In this document: positions 62,615-64,000 of the stretch, one piece after another
How positions within the stretch are numbered: position 1 is the stretch's first letter
How the letters are laid out: each line of letters opens with the position of its first letter
From: Dreissena polymorpha
Lineage: Eukaryota; Mollusca; Bivalvia; Myida; Dreissenidae
NCBI RefSeq assembly: GCF_020536995.1
Contig: NC_068356.1
Span: 29,039,835 to 29,103,834 of the forward strand
Reading direction: 5' to 3'
Length of the DNA stretch: 64,000 nucleotides
Position numbers and translations under genes: made by a program
Notes under the pieces: generated by a model
What the model was told of the DNA's origin: nothing
The model's input: the letters and a program-made list of their open reading frames with translations, nothing else
Database searches by the model: none

Positions 62615-64000
62615 ATGATTTGTTTGGTAAGTTGTATTACTTTGTGGTGTAATGGGTCATGGCTATAATACTACGAACTAAAAATACAGTGAATACTATT
62701 AAGTATTGCATCTCCTTTACAGCTAGGATACCGAATTTGTTTCATGCTTGTTTTTTAAGTCACAGGAAACATATACTTCGTCTTGTTTATCCCGATTAAG
62801 TGTGATAAACGTCGTGATCATATTCGACGATTTCCAATTTCAGGTGATATTCTTGCTCGGCTTAGCTTACCAAAGTAAGAAAGAAACCACTTGGGGTATA
62901 ATTTGGAGAGGTGGTGGGTTTTTTTGGTGAAGGGTTTAAAGACATGTAGTTGCATGTTCAACGCTGAAATTTAATCTTGCTCTATATTCGGAAACGATGC
63001 AATATTTTAGTGGCAGAATGTGGAATCTCCAAGTAAGCCGTTATAACCCTTTTTATCCATTTCTCTTAGCCCTTGCCCAAGGCAACTCTCCTTTTCATGG
63101 TAACGCTACCCAGGCGCGTCTGGTTGGAGGGTCTAGCAACGCCACGGGCCTCCTGGAGGTCCTCTATAAAGGGGATTGGATGCACATATCGTCGACGTCA
63201 GCAAGCTACTTCACACAGACGGAGGCAAAGGTTGTCTGCAACATGCTCGGATACGGAAACAGGTTTGCTTATAGTGGTGATATTATTAGATGCAATTGCA
63301 GGGCAACTATAAAAGCACAACCCGAAAATAACGGATAAAATGTATTTGGCATATTTGTATGTCTCCCCCCTCCCCACAAGCGCGCGGAATGGTGTGGATA
63401 AATAAGGTGCTTAGTACATGCATTTCTAATGTCAGTCGGGTATGTTTATCTTAAGAGCACTGTCGTTTCCACGAAGCACAAAAATAAATACAATTTACAT
63501 GTAGTGGCTTTTGTTGTTGTTCAAGAAAGGATGAAAACTGATTCCAGTGTGGATGTGTTTGCACAACCTAAAAAGGTATTTTTACATAATTTCGACATTG
63601 TCACCGCAGATGTAGCATAGCTTAGAGTCGGATATCGTTTAAAAAGATATTTATTGGTCGCAATAATTCGAGGCTTTTATTTGTACTGAAAATCTCTAAG
63701 TGCGATGTCGATTTTTGTAAGACATAATGCATATGTCTTTCCATTTTTTTTTTCTCTCGAAATATGTTTTGCAATTGTTTTTGGAATTAGGATGATTTGA
63801 TGATATTATTTTTATTTGCATTGTGTATAATAGTTTGTTGGTGTTAACCGATAGTTTGTTGTGATTTTTGAAAAATTTGGTTCTATTACCTGGTTTGCGT
63901 GTTATTTGTGATTATATTAGATTTTATATGTGATTGTATACTTTTTTATTTATTTGTAAAAGACCAAGAAGTTTCTTGCAGGTATTTCATACAAGTAGCA
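62615..64000 (+). CDS. SRCR-domain secreted or membrane protein, N-terminal part
   Basis: Scavenger-receptor cysteine-rich proteins act outside the cell in ligand or microbe binding. Model: exon 1 coding 62615-62626 (MICL, donor ttg|gtaagt); exon 2 62844-62874 (VIFLLGLAYQ); exon 3 63070-63262; exon 4 starting at 63982 after ttcttgcag and running off the window. Phases fit at every join. MICLVIFLLGLAYQ is a good signal peptide. Exon 3 holds the first half of an SRCR domain: ARLVGG, TGLLEVLYKGDW, then EAKVVCNMLGYGN. An alternative acceptor for exon 3 at 63082 keeps the same phase; 63070 has the better pyrimidine tract. The expected WGTVC-type Cys is replaced (GDWMHISST), which is unusual. Bivalves are known to have large SRCR families. 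Confidence 0.7.
63263..63981. other. SRCR gene intron
   Basis: T-rich sequence with a C-run at 63363-63374. There is no coding content besides short shadow ORFs; it is bounded by donor aacag|gtttgc and acceptor ttcttgcag. Confidence 0.45.

Overview
The window is AT-rich, intron-dense animal DNA, and its repeat content points to a bivalve mollusc (inference; a heterodont such as Dreissena or Mya would fit, but no species can be named from sequence alone). The ORF-scale coding signal is sparse. Most genes appear only when GT/AG splice junctions and reading phase are followed from exon to exon.

Layout. (1) 1-14.4 kb: no convincing protein gene. It holds short inverted-repeat elements, hairpin-ended tandem-core repeats, a duplicated promoter-like block and a nested transposon pair. 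(2) 14.4-28.0 kb, + strand: a TET methylcytosine dioxygenase, with a very long N-terminal exon, a Cys-rich region, a split double-stranded beta-helix oxygenase with its Fe(II) and 2-oxoglutarate residues intact, and a probable long 3' UTR. (3) 29.5-34.0 kb, - strand: six exons of a divergent nicotinic-type Cys-loop receptor subunit. (4) 34-44.5 kb: microsatellites, minisatellites and repeats, with two weak exon candidates. (5) 44.6-47.4 kb, - strand: the C-terminal five exons of a RING plus TRAF-type zinc-finger E3 ligase. (6) 48.0-51.8 kb: two BEL/Pao retroelement fossils, a broken PDZ-domain gene fragment and a small two-exon gene of unknown function, all on the - strand. (7) 53.2-56.5 kb, + strand: a two-exon C2H2 zinc-finger gene, divergent from the small gene. 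(8) 56.5-62.5 kb: a 1 kb minisatellite and a large tandem-core repeat. (9) 62.6 kb to the right edge, + strand: the start of a secreted or membrane SRCR-domain gene.

The genes look like independent loci; nothing suggests an operon or a shared pathway. The most striking non-genic signal is a set of about ten dispersed repeats with one architecture: a 5' terminal hairpin (ATGCTCCCC... or AGCTCA... type), often a GTCCGTCCG or GTCTGTCTG run, an internal core iterated at about 110-175 bp, and a 3' hairpin followed by TCTTGTTT. A second set consists of short elements flanked by TTAA that begin CCC and end GGG, a piggyBac-like signature, and carry a long central palindrome.

All exon boundaries are read by eye from splice signals and phase; no search or alignment could be run.
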